From Irpex lacteus (lineage: Eukaryota > Basidiomycota > Agaricomycetes > Polyporales > Irpicaceae), in assembly GCA_001986395.2 (NCBI GenBank), contig MQVO02000012.1, positions 372,001 through 436,000 on the forward strand: a DNA stretch of 64,000 nucleotides, given 5' to 3'. Each line of letters starts with the position of its first letter. Within the stretch, counting starts at the first letter, position 1. The notes under the pieces are model-generated. The model worked only from the letters and a program-made list of their open reading frames with translations, ran no database searches and had not been told where the DNA came from. This document shows positions 23,701 through 35,300 of the stretch, piece after piece. A program made the position numbers and the translations under genes.

Positions 23701-25850
23701 CGAAAACTCTCTGTTCCTTCTTTGCGCGAGTTGTGCCAGTACGGTAGGAGGAAATATAGTCAGAACTTGACTCAAGCTGGCAGCTGGTGACTTCGGAACT
23801 TTCATGTCCGCGACCTACTTCGTCATTTTCTGCCTTTGCTTACTGGGCTCTGGTTCTGTGATGAGGCTGACAGTCACGGCTGAGTTGATCCCCACGCTCG
23901 CCGTCGCAAGGCCACGACGGGTTCGACACCGCCGGTAGCTTTTAGATGGGTGTACAGCCTGAATAAACTGACGGCGAGTACGATGACGTGCAGCTTGAAT
24001 CGGTACACTGATCTTTGTCGTCTCAGCGATTTCCTGGAACCAGGCGGCGTCCACGTCGTATACTTCAGGGCCGTAGCACGTCGTGGTAGTGACGATGCTC
24101 ATGCTCGAATCGGCGCCACCCCGCTCGTGAGTGAATGCATATTGATCGAGATCTCACATACTTTCCATGCACTACACAGTATTACATGACCACGACTGCA
24201 ATTTTAGAAACACATATGTCGATAAATATAGCTCTCGCCGACACTACAGCCCAGACCCATCTACTGCGGCGTTCAATCCGCGAGCTCGAGTATTCTCGTA
24301 CAGACTACCACTAATACCTGGCCCGTCGTGGCCCCCGTTCATCTTGCCCATATACAGTAGTCTTCGAACCCACTTAGTTCGGCTTCCCGTTTCCTACCAT
24401 ATTTAGGCTTTATTGCGAAGAACGCAGCGTCGAGAGCTCGTGACCATGCTGCGGTGGCGGAACTTGTAGCTTAAATAGACGGGTCCGCCGTGTGTACGTA
24501 CAATACATACACACGAAGCTCACACGAAGCCTATGCAACGGAAATTAAAAGATGTATGTATGTACATACTCTCTCATTGTTCTCGTTCGGCGAAAAACCA
24601 GTCGTATAGTACTTGTTCATGCTGCGCCGCGAGCACGCCGTTTCCTACTCACTGCTTCTTCTTACGATACTCACACGCACGATAATCGTGGTAAGTAACG
24701 CCTGGACGCCGGAGGTATATTGCACAGACGCGGGATCGGGTGTAGTACACTCACTCGACATTCAATGCGTTCCCCGCATTGGCGGCTGGAGGAGGCGGCG
24801 TCTTATCTTATCATTTCCCCACCTCGCCGGCGTGTATCCTCGATCTTACGACTTGCGCGCTGGTTGCCTGAGATTACTGGGCAACATGACGTGTAGACGC
24901 TTTTCTACGGAGTTGATTCCCTGGATGTTGGAATGGTCGGACGATTCGTGTATGTCTGGGCAGTTAGGATAGCACCGTAGTTGTGCATTGAGTATGGTGT
25001 AATAGCACAAGCACTGCCAAGGCAATTATGTGCGTTTCATACGGACTCGAACATACACATACATAATGGTCAGTCGATACTATGATAGCTATCCAGAAAT
25101 CCGACTCTATATCCCGATGCTGGTCTCGTGCGTCGGATCTGCTCACTGGGTCGTATGCAATTCGCACTGCCTTGGCCGCTTTGCATTATAGCTTGATTGA
25201 ATGGAATCCTTGGGTATACGTTTTACTGCCAGGGCGAAGATGATGCGCATCTCCAAGACTATCCGAGAAGTGCGGCGATGAGATGAGCACATAATATGGA
25301 TATGGGTATGGGTATCCATCTATCAATGAAGTTTTTGCGAAAGCTCGGAGGTCTGTAAGATGCGTACATTCTCTGTAAAATGATCTCTATGTGCTCTCTT
25401 GAGAACGACCCTGTACTAGAGGTACTCTATCATTGCCTCGACTGATCACAACGATATGGTTCTGTCCTATTATTTATTTTCTACATGGCGCAAATGATCA
25501 CCCACTCACTAAATTGAAAGCTTCACAAGGATTGGAACCTTCGTGCAATCCACTCATTCCCGTACGCCGTTTCTCTCATTCATTCACTTGTCATAAGTAC
25601 TAGATGAGTGGCGCGCACCTCGAACGCAGCAGCCGAATTGATATGATTTGATTCGTGGCCCAACCTTCGAATGGAAGTGTGTGACAAGGAAGGCATGACG
25701 ACCGACGATCTTCTCGGCGCCCAAATGAGGGTAGATGAGGCACGCCTTCCATGTCACGCAATGCGTTACACTCCTGTCACGTTTCTGCGACTCACGTCAC
25801 AAATATCTCATCATCACCTCGGAAGCATCTCTCCCAAATCTCTTTCTCGA
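20787..25850. other. Gene-poor region, includes promoter of paralogue 2
   Basis: Many short overlapping open frames on both strands and none with a recognisable domain. The frame at 24613-24972 has a hydrophobic N-terminal stretch resembling a signal peptide but no supporting feature. No tRNA or transposon end is seen before 25851. Confidence 0.4.
23181..23267. repeat. Two-copy direct repeat, ~30-bp core, 57-bp period
   Basis: The cores at 23181-23210 and 23238-23267 both read TAT-Y-GACCTATCGGCG-Y-CATCAAACC-Y-AGC, differing at the three Y positions. The period, 57, is a multiple of three, and the plus frame through both copies is open, but no family is recognised. Confidence 0.6.
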
Positions 25851-25859
25851 GAGATAGAC
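25851..25859. other. Left target-site duplication
   Basis: GAGATAGAC directly precedes the left terminal repeat. The identical nine bases are at 32361-32369. Because the terminal repeats could include one more C/G pair, the true duplication is 7, 8 or 9 bp. Confidence 0.8.
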
Positions 25860-26108
25860 CAGGCTCCGTCCCAGCCGTCGTAGGGAGCTCAGAGTCTCAG
25901 GGGATTAGGTTATTCTGGGTCCCGAGGAACGATAGGCTATGTTGACGTTGAGTACTGAGCACTGAGAATGATCTGCTTATATCATCATTACCGGATATGT
26001 CAAGTAGTCACGCGTATTGATGTTATGTAATCTGTCTTTTGAACCTTAATCTTTATGAGCTCCCTACGACGGCTGGCATCAAACAAAGGTAAACAGCGGT
26101 CTCCGGTG
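25860..26108 (+). repeat. Left compound terminal inverted repeat
   Basis: It matches the reverse complement of 32129-32360. The outer 32 bp and the inner ~72 bp (26037-26108) are identical, while the middle ~145 bp is clearly diverged with indels. The repeat itself holds an inverted pair of a 21-bp motif (CCAGCCGTCG...GAGCTCA), at 25871-25891 and, reversed, 26056-26076. Confidence 0.85.
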
Positions 26109-26290
26109 ATGCAACTACCCCATTTGGACTACACCATCACCGACAAAATATTCGGAAATGATTAAATCGAAAAATTCGTGAGCCAGCAGAGATGGGTGAA
26201 TAGTGCAGCACCGTCAACGCGACGCGACGCGTTTGCGACTCTAATAAAAGTTACAACAGCTCTCTGCTGTATGCTCCCTTCAACCCGCCA

Positions 26291-29161
26291 ATGACCACCC
26301 ACGCTCCTTCGAAAGAAACTGTCCCTACACTCGAAATCATTAGAAAGGAAACAGAGAAGCAACTCGGTCGATATCCGTGCCTATGGCAAGCACAAGTGAC
26401 ACAAGCTCTTTTACAAGGCAATAAAGATGTTGTTGTTAAGTCGGGCACAGGATCTGGCAAGACCCTGACTTTCTGGATGCCACTACTCTTCAGCCGAACA
26501 AGTATCCAGGTAGTAATCACTCCATTAAACCTTCTCGGGCTACAGAACGAGAAGGAATTAGTCGGACGCGGTATAAGGGCAATTTCAATCAGTGGTGATA
26601 CAGCTACCCACGAGAACATCCAGGTAGGCCACAGTACTATATATGTAACACGTCGTGCTTGACAATCTCGGTTTGATAGAAAATCGTTGACGGCGTGTAT
26701 CGTGTTATCATCGTGAACCCTGAGATCGCGCTCGGTGTTGACAGCATCTTTGAGAGGGTTTGGAAAAGCGAACTGGTTCGGTCGCGCATCACCAGCATCG
26801 TTTGGGACGAAGCGCATTGCGTCGAAGATTGGAGTAGTTTTCGATTGGACTATCGGGATGGTGCGCGGCTGCGTATTGGACTGGGCCGCCAAATCCCCTT
26901 CTATGCGGCGTCTGCAACTCTACCAGAAGATGTCCTCATCAAAGTAATGCAGCATCTTGGTATGCAACGAGATAGCACCAAACTCGTTGAACGTTCAAAC
27001 GATCGCCCGAATGTCTATCTCACTGTTCGGCGCATTCAGCACGCATTGAATAGCTTCGAAGACCTGGATTTTCTCATACCGAAGAACTGGGTACCTGGTC
27101 AGCCTCTGCCGAAGTTCATAGTCTTTTTCGATGACATCACCGAGTCCGTGGCAGCTGCGAAGCGACTCAGAAGCCGTCTTCCTCTTGAGCACCGCCATCT
27201 GATCAAGTGGTTCAATGCGGACATGACTGCTTCTTTCCGAGAGCGGCATACAGAACTGTACAAAGAAGGAGAGAATCTTCGCGGAATGTGTAGCACGGAT
27301 TCTTTTGGAGTTGTGAGTGCGGCAACCTGAAGCAGCAATTTAGATAGACATGCTTACTTTGAATCATATTACAGGGAATTGATGTGCCGGATATAGGCTA
27401 TGTGTTTCAGTGGCGAGTCACTTGTGGCCTCAATACAATGTGGCAGCGCTTTGGACGGGCAGCACGGGGCCCTGGAACAGAGGCGGTGGCTGTTCTATTC
27501 GCAGAATCGAAGTACTTCGACGATAGTAAGGAAAAGGCTGCCAAAGCTGCGGAGGCTCGTGCTCTCAAAGCGAAACAGAAGGCTGAGAAGCAGGAGAAAG
27601 CCAAGCGAGCTGCTCCGACATCTACTACAGAGCCATCAGCACCCACGAAAAGGCAGAAGACAGTGCACACCGTTGAAAACAACACGGCAGCTGTTACCGT
27701 CCCGACGCGCATCGACGCAGATGCACTTGTGGCCTCTTCCTCAGATCACGCTCAGTCCTTGCCCATCACCATGACGCCTGTACCTGGCCAAGCATCCTGT
27801 TCAAATACAGTGCTATCGGTGTACGAAGAACTTAGAATCTCGTCAAAGAAAGCCCGCGCAAGTCATCATACTACCACTTCTGCGACGCCATCCGAGGATG
27901 ATACTGGTACTATTAAGATCAGTCCTGAGATGGACAGCTTTATCAATGCACGCACCCGCTCATATAATTGTTATCGAGTGCCCGTGATGGCGTACTATGA
28001 GAACGACAGACGAGGTGAGTTTGCTGTGTACACGAGTTGTATATTCTCACACTCACGTTCATTATTACATAATATCTCCAGACCCTGATCATCAGCTTTG
28101 CGATCCTCATAACCCTGCAGGCTGTGTGCGGTGCAACTTGGTCGTGCATACCATCTGCTGTGAGGCCTGTAATGCACGCTCAATGCATCCCTCTTCCATT
28201 TTCACGATGTATATCCCTCCCTCTGAGCCATCAGCAAACAACACCGCTGGTGATTCGTCTTCAGCCATTGACAATGATGACTCTGAAGCACACCGAGCCC
28301 AGGGCCCCGCAACACGAGCAAGCCGTCTTGCAAAGTTTACGCGAACACTCAAGGACTTCGAATTTCAAGATATCCTGGACAATTTCCGACGCGACAAGAT
28401 GGCCGCGTTGTACGGACGTGACGCGCTTGCCGACCTGGACGCCGGTATTATCATGGGGGACGACGAGCTGATGCGTATTGCAGACTGCGCTCATTGTCAT
28501 AAGATCGCATCTGTCGAAGACCTGAGACGGGAGTTGTCGAGGTGGGATGGTGCTGGAGAGTATGGTCAAGAGATAGTTGCGCTTATAAAGCGGTAAATTC
28601 ATTATCACCTCAACGAAACGAGTAACGTGGACTGACCTGCTATGTTAGTCACTTTCCACGTCCCACACTATATACATCCAATCCGTTACAGCCATCGAGA
28701 AGCAACATTGCTTCAACCTCGAGCTCGGCCGCTACTACTACCACCAGACGTAAGTGCGGTAAATGTGGTGGTTTCGATCACAATGGTGCGTGATCCTATC
28801 CTACCGTTTTGCTCTTACTGAATATCACTATGTTGGCAATACTAAAGCACGTAATAATAAATGCCCCGTCAATATTGCTGCTGCAAAATCGAAGGAAAAC
28901 ATAGTTCCCGCTGCAGGTGTCACTGCTGGTGCGGAGACCTCTGATCAACGTACTCGCCATGACACCACATCTGCTCCTGGGCCAGCTCAGGCACGGCTGC
29001 CTGCCTCCACAGATATCATCCAGTCTCTTATAGCGACTCCCACTTATCGTCAAAACTCTCGCGTTATGGACATAGCAAGCGTCACAGCGATGCTTCTTGC
29101 GAGACGGGAAGAGGCTGAACGCCAGCGAGAGCTCGAGTCAGCTCAGAAGGCACGTGAATGA
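26291..29161 (+). CDS. RecQ-like superfamily 2 helicase with C-terminal zinc knuckle
   Basis: ATP-dependent DNA helicase carried by the element; it probably unwinds or processes DNA during transposition. Motif I SGTGSGKT is at residues 51-58, motif Ia is VVITPLNLLG, motif II is DEAH (154-157) in the RecQ-like context WDEAHCVEDW, motif III is ASAT (188-191), motif V DSFGVGIDVPD is rebuilt across an intron, and motif VI is QRFGRAARG (346-354). A Lys/Ala/Glu-rich, NLS-like insert of about 150 residues follows (SKEKAAKAAEARALKAKQK). Then comes a RecQ-type zinc-binding region (NCYR...LCDPHNPAGCVRC). Near the C-terminus a knuckle CGKCGGFDHNARNNKC is assembled over an intron. Introns lie at 26624-26679, about 27317-27374, 28015-28081, 28594-28657 and about 28790-28847. 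Total about 850 residues. It is the only gene between the left TIR and the DUF6589 gene. Confidence 0.87.
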
Positions 29162-29188
29162 TTATGGCATAGATAATGTTTGTTATTC

Positions 29189-31998
29189 CTATATGCTATC
29201 AATAACCGCGAGATCATCTGCGCTAACATCTACTACAGCATCCCAATAACTCTCGTCCCCAACAGCCATACGCGCAGTTGTACCGATTTCACTCCAAACC
29301 GCAGACTCATCATCATCGACAACTTCTACGGTAGCGCGGGAGGCCATACCGCTCACTGATTGCTGAGACGTTTGCTTTGTATCCTTATGTGTAGCATCTT
29401 GGCGAATTAGTGCAGCTCCTCGTAGTAGGGCATTCGGTACACTGTATGTAACTGTTCGACCAGCGCGATCTTGATTAGGCGAGGCGTCGAGGTTCTCGAT
29501 CCATTGCATGATTTCGTCAAATGTGGCCGACATGTCCTTCTTCGCATGCGCTGTTGACAGCCCTGAGAGATTGAAGTTTTGTTCGAAGTTCGCGTGGCTT
29601 TGCCGATATAGTAAGACAAGGGGAGACTCTTCCAGTATGCGCTTCTTAGTGTAGTTTGAATTTTTCCCACCGTAGATTTCCTATTAGTATCAGATGTTAT
29701 TCTACGTCAGACGATACCTCATACAATTCAGAGTTCTGGCTTACCTTTGTATATAGATTGAGCAGTTCGACCATCCAATCAACTGCTCGGAAGTGATGAG
29801 GTTTCCCTGTGGGATTGACAAGTATATTGTAGCGAACTGCATGTCTAACATGTGGTCATCAGCATCTACCGGAAGTTGAAAAAACTGCAAACCACTCACC
29901 GTAAGCCAGGCGGATACACATCATACAACTGGTGCATAAATTGTAGCATGCGGCTAGCATACTTATGTTTCCCAGTAGCTTTGAAGACATAGACCCACGG
30001 TTGGAACAGAGTTTCAACACGTCCGATATCGCCAGCGTTCATCCCGTAGGATAACTCCTCATAGAGAAGAAGGTAATGGTGTGTACGCATAGTGTTCTGG
30101 TGCAGCTTGTCCTGCTGCGCGGCAGGCTTGGTTTGAAGTTGAAACATACTTACGTCATAGCCACCTTCTACACATCGCCCCACGATACGTTCCGACATCC
30201 GCACAACCTCAATGAATGGTGGCTGCGATTCTGCCCATGCTTGAAGTGTAGGATAGCCAATCTTCTTTGCCTCAACACGCCAAGCATCCAGGCGAAGTAT
30301 AGAGCCGACGTGGTTGATCAAATCATGCTGTTCTCGAAATGTCGCATTGTTAACGAGGTGGTTGGCCATTTTCGGTCGTAGTCGACGAACGATATCCCAG
30401 AAACTTGCGGAGTCCTTCCGTGCATTGGCAGGCGTGACCAGAATGCGCCAAATAGCATCAGCGGCAGCCATCTTGAAATGGAAGAGCCCAAAAACAAAGA
30501 CGATGAACTGCAAACGATCCTCGGGTGTCATGTCGATAGCGCGCCGTTCCATCGCACTCAGAACCCGCTCCATTGTACCCAAATCACCATGAACCAATTG
30601 GACATACGGTGAAATATCCACTTCCTCCAATCCCGAAACGTTCGCGCCATGACTTCCCACTCCCGCCTGACCAAGCATGTCCATGATCGCGTCAATATTA
30701 CCGGCCACCCTAGATTGGTTCAAGTCCATCGCACGGAACGGCATTTGTTCTGTTTTACAGATTGGTATCATTTCAACAGCACTTGGTTCCCCGACCGAAG
30801 CCTTCATGTTCGCGAAGTATGCCGGCCCGTGAGCGATAAGAGTTTGGAGGAATAACCAAGCACGGAATTCTCCACGACGGGTCAGAGTTGGCTGGGATGA
30901 TACAGATAGAGTCGGCTGGGGAATATGAAGCGTCATGAGAAACTTGAGGGTCTTGAGAGCATCGAATTCCTTCTTATTTGTTGCATAGTCGTTATTCGGA
31001 TTCATGTCCCACAAGGAGCCTGAGACACGGAGATGATCCAGCGTTACTCCATGATTCAGCAGCAACATGAGCCCGGAAGTGAGATGCAGCATTAAGTCGT
31101 TGAGACCGCCCGCAGTCGGGATGCCAACCTTTAGTTTGACGTCAAAGTTGTCATAGGCGTACGAGATTAATAGCGATCGGCCGTGACGCTGTATCGCAAT
31201 ACGAGTCGCCCGTGATAGAGAATGGATGGCGCGGTGGATGGACGAAAGGCTGATCGAGATACCCATATGCGAGAGAACTTTGATAACCTTTTCAGACGTA
31301 CTACAGGAGTGGAGGAACAGGCCTGTCACGGCCTGAAGCGCATTGCATTTGCGGAAGCGGTTATTCGTAAGTACACTGATCACAGTCACAGTTTTCTACG
31401 ATACCAAGTCAGCTAATTGCTTCAATTAAGATGATCTTTTAGTACTCACAATTACACGTGCATGCCGCACTTTGTTCCTGCGCTCGTTGAGCTCATCACT
31501 CGTCAAAGGAGAGCTGCGTGAAGGCGCCTCCTCCCCATCCTCCTCTACACCCTGCCTGGCCTGCTCATCCGAGACCTGGTCCGTATCAGAGAACCCCGTC
31601 GCCATACGAAAGAAGAGTGACCAGATGTCACTGTAGTTCTGCTGAACTGTTCGCGCTAACCCATCGAGTTGAAAATCCCGGATTTGAGCCGGCTCCGCGT
31701 GCGTAGCGTTGAAGTGCCAGGACGGCTCAGTGTGCGCCAGCCTGCCAATAGAGTCCGAATATTGCTTGCACATGATCTCATGGCCCCAATCCAAGGTTGT
31801 CGTCTTGCATCTTGAGTTGGAGTGCAAGGCGTTCAGTATTGGTCGGCAGTTGTTGGTCACGTCTGCAAGCAGAAAAGGCAGCGGGTGCTTGGCCGGAGGG
31901 TACATGAGGAGAGTGACAAGAAGGTCGGATATCGATACCTTGTCACGTTCGAGAGTCTTGAGAATGTCCCAGCTGCGGGGGCGGTGTCCTGCGTCCAT
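29189..31998 (-). CDS. DUF6589-family protein, candidate transposase
   Basis: About 850 residues in at least four exons: 31998 to about 31450; about 31395 to 29900; a short exon reading YNILVNPTGKPHHF...WMVELLNLYTK; and a last exon beginning EIYGGKNSNYTKKRIL. The spliced sequence follows the fungal DUF6589 pattern throughout: an N-terminal GLFLHS and kinked-helix region, then SYAYDNFD (264-268), VQLVHGD (to 454), LFHFKMAAADAIW (487-499), an RNILVNPTGKPHHF-like block and the NSNYTKKRILEESPL block. The acidic residues in YDNFD and HGD plus a later Glu would suit an RNase H-fold nuclease; that is inference. Its position inside a TIR element next to a helicase makes it the likely transposase. The tail after about residue 760 is acidic and low complexity (VVDDDESAVW). 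Confidence 0.83.
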
Positions 31999-32128
31999 GG
32001 GTTATTGGATCGAGTGCGACGTGCGAGCACGACGAAAGAAACACGTCGCGTTCAGATAATTAACTCCCAGCGCTTCGAATATCTCGGTCGTAAGTCTGCC
32101 CGATATAGACAGTATCTAGCGTCTATCA

Positions 32129-32360
32129 CACCGGAGACCGCTGTTTACCTTTGTTTGATGCCAGCCGTCGTAGGGAGCTCATAAAGATTAAGGTTCAAAA
32201 AGACAGGTTATGTAATCAGCATCATTGATCTAACTACTATACGAAGTAACAGCCATCACTCATCCATTACTGAGACTTAACATTTCCTATCGTCCTTCGA
32301 GACCCAGAATACCCCGAATCCCTGACATTGAGCTCCCTACGACGGCTGGGACGGAGCCTG
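32129..32360 (-). repeat. Right compound terminal inverted repeat
   Basis: Inverted counterpart of 25860-26108. The 21-bp motif is at 32161-32181 and, reversed, at 32329-32349. The start codon of the DUF6589 gene lies about 130 bp inside it, so the repeat probably also carries that gene's promoter. Confidence 0.85.
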
Positions 32361-32369
32361 GAGATAGAC
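32361..32369. other. Right target-site duplication
   Basis: GAGATAGAC, identical to 25851-25859 and directly adjoining the end of the right terminal repeat. Confidence 0.8.
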
Positions 32370-35300
32370 ACGCTCGTTCCGTGTCATGCCGCGGCCACGG
32401 CAAATAAAAAATTGAATCTACAATGAGATTTTTGTACTCGCTGCTCGGGGGCTTTGGCAACTTCCGTGTTTTAGAGGTAGGCTCGATCGCCTTGGGCTCT
32501 GCCTTTACTCGTCTCAATTCGCTGCTAATCTTGAACTTCCTATAATTATCTGGTCACTTGTTACTGGGCTATAGGGGTGCCGGGCGGTCGCATGCCCAGT
32601 AGCGTCCTTCGGGAAGAGTGCGGGCGCCACCCCAAAGATTGGTAGCAATTATGATTATGCTCGATCATGACTTCATCGTACGAAGGGGATCTTTGAGGGT
32701 GAGAGGCCTACGGAGCGCAGTGGGAGTTTCGCGGAATCGCGGACTGCTTTCTCCGAGAAACTATCGGGACGCTTGATGGCCCTCAAAGTCTCTTTTGCAA
32801 GTTGCAACGACGAGGAGCAGGACTTGCTTGTGGAAGGCGAGGACCGCATGGGTCTATGAGGAGCACATATATCGCTTACAGAATGGGTGACGTCGGTAAA
32901 GCTTTACACTCGACGACGATACACCAATGGACTGACTGTTCGTTTCTCTACCCAATCGTAACGTCCATGCGTTACATGTAGAAACTCGTTACTCGACTCG
33001 TTGGGGAACGACTGTGACCCCGGGTCCTCTCGACGAATGTCTCTTCAACTTCTGACGACCCAGGTGACCTCACAATAAACCGACGGCGACGGGCAAAGAC
33101 AAGTTCGGCAGCGGGCTTCCATGTCCAATGTACAAAGCCTCGTGCCATTTCATTCCGTGGAGTGGTCTATATAATCGTGTCGTATGCAAATACGCAACTC
33201 TCAATCCTTGGCCAATACTGAAAACGGCTAAACGGCATGTCAACATCCTTACGTGTTTGAACCCAAGCCTCAGGTATGTACATAAGTAAGCCTCGCAGGT
33301 GACATCCCGTGTAATACACTAGTACTAACGTACTGACAGGTCAGAGGCCGACGTGCTAAGTGGCAGCGGTGCTGTTGAACAGAGAAACACAGGATTGGCA
33401 TCCTTATCACTTCTTTTTAGGTGTAGCGTGCCCCTGCAGTGGTGGCGGCTTGTTGCCGGATCTAACTCGAGATCGCAGCAGGCCAGGACCCACTCGAGCT
33501 TTTGGGGGCGGGCGGCAACCCGGGTTACAGTGTTTCAAAGTCTCCCGAACGCAATGTTGCATTGCACCCACACGACCAGCCACAGCACGGGCGGGTTCGT
33601 CTGTGAGTTCTGTGTGGACTTCGAGATCGCCAGAGCGCAATTGCGTAAGGTTCATAGGCTGGCCATGCGTACAGGTACGTTGATGAACTCATATTATAAT
33701 TACAACTGGGGTCTGATGGGCGTCATGCCGATATAAGCCTTCCCTCTAACCCTTCCGTAGTGTGACGCTCTAGAGCGCGTTACATTGTAACTTCTACGGC
33801 ACACGTAAGTAGAAATTGTTTACCTTGTTCATACGTAGCATGCGAAATAGCCCGATTCGCACGAGAAACGCCGAAGAATCGGGGAATGAGCATCATTTGG
33901 TCCATTACCAACTTCCCCATCGACCGTTAGCATACTTGTACGAGGCACGTACAAGCTTACTCACTGTAAACCGCACTGCAAGAGGCATCGAAGCCGGCGG
34001 TGGTACGTGTGCATGACGCGTGTGTGAGATGATGCGTTGTTCATGATACGAGTTGTGTTCTCGATCTATGCAGTAATTGATGCGTACGCTACAACCTAGA
34101 CCACCCTATCTACGCGTCTCCATGACCTAAATTTGTGGAGTGCGGTCGAATCGTTCTTTCTCTTCCAACAGCTTACCCGACAAAGCTAAGCCTCTTTCTC
34201 CCTTTGTCCTTGCGGAGGGTCGCAACCAGCGAGAACATCATCCATCACGTCCTATGCTGACATCTCCACCACATTGCGCAGATCGCTGGCTCGGGGTCCT
34301 ACCGATAGATCCCTGCCAGCTTGGGGCTCGGACTCGTACAATCCAACACGCAACCCGAACAGAATTGCATTTCAGGCTCGGAGTCGGACGCGATAGCCAG
34401 CGCAGTAAGGTTTCGAGTCACCACAGCGTACGTATATGCCGAGCTCGGCGATTGCGCAAGGCTTAGGAATGTTGCAGATAAAAGGGAACGTGACTTTTCG
34501 GATTTCGCGAGCGTTTGCAAGTCGTAACTTCGTAAGCGGAGGCAGCGCGACGACAATGACCAGCAAAGGCAATGGAATGGGTAGACGCAGAAGATTCGCC
34601 CTGACGGGAGCTCGATGCGATACGATCGAGTAGCGATCAAGAGAGCGCGCACGCTGAGTATGCTGCTACTTCTTCCGACATACACTGACATATCTTCTCT
34701 TCATCTCAAAAATCGACTGGCTCCCTATTGCAACACACATTGCTACGTGTAAGACTCTCCACAAGCTGTTCTCACAAACAAACCACTAGAACTCCCTCAA
34801 ATGCTTTCACTCCGATGCACAAAGCTAAATCACCATCGCAGACTCTTGAGCTCCGCGTCGCCGTCGGACGCCGTAGACAAGGATGGAGTTCAGCAGCATG
34901 GTGGCGTTCCCGTCGGGCGCGCAGGCAACAGCACTGCACGGAATAATCCTTAGACGACGACACTCGTCATCACCGGGATCTTTGATTCGTCGTTTCGAAT
35001 TCACCATGAGGATCGTTGGACGCTGGTGAAAGCAACGCCACAAAGGGCGCGGCTGTTTTGCAACAACTTATTATCTGATAATATATCAATGTCGTGGTGG
35101 TTTATAGATCTCACTGGTCTTGGTGGTCGAGGCGTGATGTACTGGAAGACAGCTAACATGGCGGCGTGTACTAAAGGATGGCGGCGATGTACAATGGCAA
35201 CAAAGGACATTGGTGCCAGTAGATAGAACCCACGGCGAAATGTTGGAGGACTAGTAAGTAGGTATCCAGGCACAGTAGCCACAATACCGCACTGTCACCT

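Larger units (their letters stand above)
25860..32360. mobile_element. DNA transposon with RecQ-like helicase and DUF6589 protein
   Basis: A 6.5-kb element bounded by inverted repeats that start CAGGCTCCGT, flanked by a 7-9 bp direct duplication. It contains two multi-exon genes in tail-to-tail arrangement: the helicase (26291-29161, plus) and the DUF6589 protein (29189-31998, minus), with only 27 bp between stops. Both coding sequences look intact with normal splice signals, and the outermost 32 bp of the two ends are identical, so insertion may be recent. Helicase-encoding, TIR-bounded transposons are known from fungi and animals (the AcademH lineage of Academ). Whether this element belongs there cannot be decided by eye, and the 7-9 bp duplication is longer than I recall for Academ. 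Confidence 0.85.

Noticed and set aside
25860..32360. Helitron identity for the helicase element
   Set aside because: Helitrons lack terminal inverted repeats and target duplications and encode a Rep-helicase fusion. This element has inverted repeats and a duplication, and its helicase is RecQ-like without a Rep domain.
25860..32360. Starship-type giant element
   Set aside because: No tyrosine recombinase (DUF3435) gene is present, the size is only 6.5 kb, and long inverted repeats are not a feature of that group.
32573..32635. GC-rich partially self-complementary stretch as an RNA gene
   Set aside because: The stem is imperfect, and no promoter box or known RNA family pattern could be seen.
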